Positions 63,862 through 64,000 of a DNA stretch of 64,000 nt are shown here, in pieces. This DNA is from Clostridia bacterium (GTDB lineage Bacteria; Bacillota; Clostridia; TANB77; CAG-508). The notes beneath the pieces are model-generated. The model saw nothing but the letters and a program-made list of their open reading frames with translations, made no database searches and was not told where the DNA came from. Numbering within the stretch: the first letter of the stretch is position 1; each line of letters opens with the position of its first letter. The DNA lies in the NCBI GenBank assembly GCA_017429505.1, contig JAFROW010000004.1:163411-227410 (forward strand). Direction: 5' to 3'. The translations under genes were made by a program, and so were the position numbers.

Positions 63862-64000
63862 GGTTAAGCCCTCGATTTATTAGTATTGGTTGACTTAATA
63901 CATTACTGCACTTACATCTCCAACCTATCTACCAGTTAGTCTTTCTGGAATCTTACTACCTTAACGGTATGGGATATCTTATCTTAGGGTGGGCTTCACA
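63862..64000 (-). rRNA. 23S ribosomal RNA, 3' end (rest outside window)
   Basis: 139 nt of the 3' end are present, with AAGATATCCCATACC, GTAGATAGGTTGGAGATG and the terminal ATCGAGGGCTTAACC. The 63684-63861 spacer to 5S has no other feature. Confidence 0.93.

Overview
The window comes from an AT-rich, low-GC Firmicute, most likely a Clostridia-type gut commensal. It uses the standard code, strong AGGAGG-type ribosome sites and TTGACA-N17-TATAAT promoters, and it carries CIRCE, WhiA, DinD, LytTR and teichoic-acid/LicD genes. I cannot name the genus from sequence alone. Almost every gene is on the minus strand, co-directional with an rRNA operon whose 23S 3' end, 5S and tRNA-Asn lie at the right edge. 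The exceptions are a tRNA-Leu near 6.8 kb and a two-gene operon near 61.5-62.1 kb.

Layout. 1-6.6 kb: surface glycopolymer cluster (CDP-glycerol phosphotransferase fragment, glycerol-3-phosphate cytidylyltransferase, a GT2-LicD fusion, a second GT2, a large membrane protein). 6.8-8.6 kb: tRNA-Leu(UAG) and an anchored beta-helix protein behind an OmpR-type direct repeat. 8.6-16.8 kb: housekeeping run rng, pth, flippase, prmC, hemW, whiA, DUF2207. 16.9-22.7 kb: heterodimeric ABC exporter, amylomaltase, transglutaminase-like protein. 22.9-29.2 kb: two large secreted proteins sharing a C-terminal module. 29.4-34.1 kb: D,D-carboxypeptidase, Hsp20 under CIRCE control, Sua5/YrdC, PHP phosphoesterase and an unknown partner. 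34.2-58.9 kb: an accessory region of stand-alone enzymes (GNAT, NUDIX, SGNH, alpha/beta hydrolases, methyltransferase, HD, MBL, UDG-like, S51, S66), small regulators, three AAA_14/DUF4143 ATPases, and many gene relics. 59-63 kb: dinD, a GIY-YIG nuclease, small unknown genes and a possible structured RNA. 63.2-64 kb: rRNA operon end.

Main discoveries. (1) The tRNA-Asn(GUU) gene is interrupted after position 35 by a 231-nt ORF-less intron with group I hallmarks (U.G at the 5' splice site, terminal G, P4, P6 and P7 pairings). (2) Each of the three AAA_14/DUF4143 ATPase-nuclease-fold genes has its own short tandem direct-repeat array (33-, 23- and 33-bp periods) lying on or just upstream of a consensus N17 promoter. 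A related orphan 23-bp array sits before the methyltransferase, and a second 23-bp array abuts the third gene's array. This looks like a self-contained gene-plus-iteron module spreading in the accessory region. (3) The accessory region holds several 3'-end scars, a 5' fragment and other truncated copies of genes, some with an intact relative a few kb away, plus up to four genes broken by a single-base slip in a homopolymer. This suggests rapid gene turnover, or assembly error at homopolymers.
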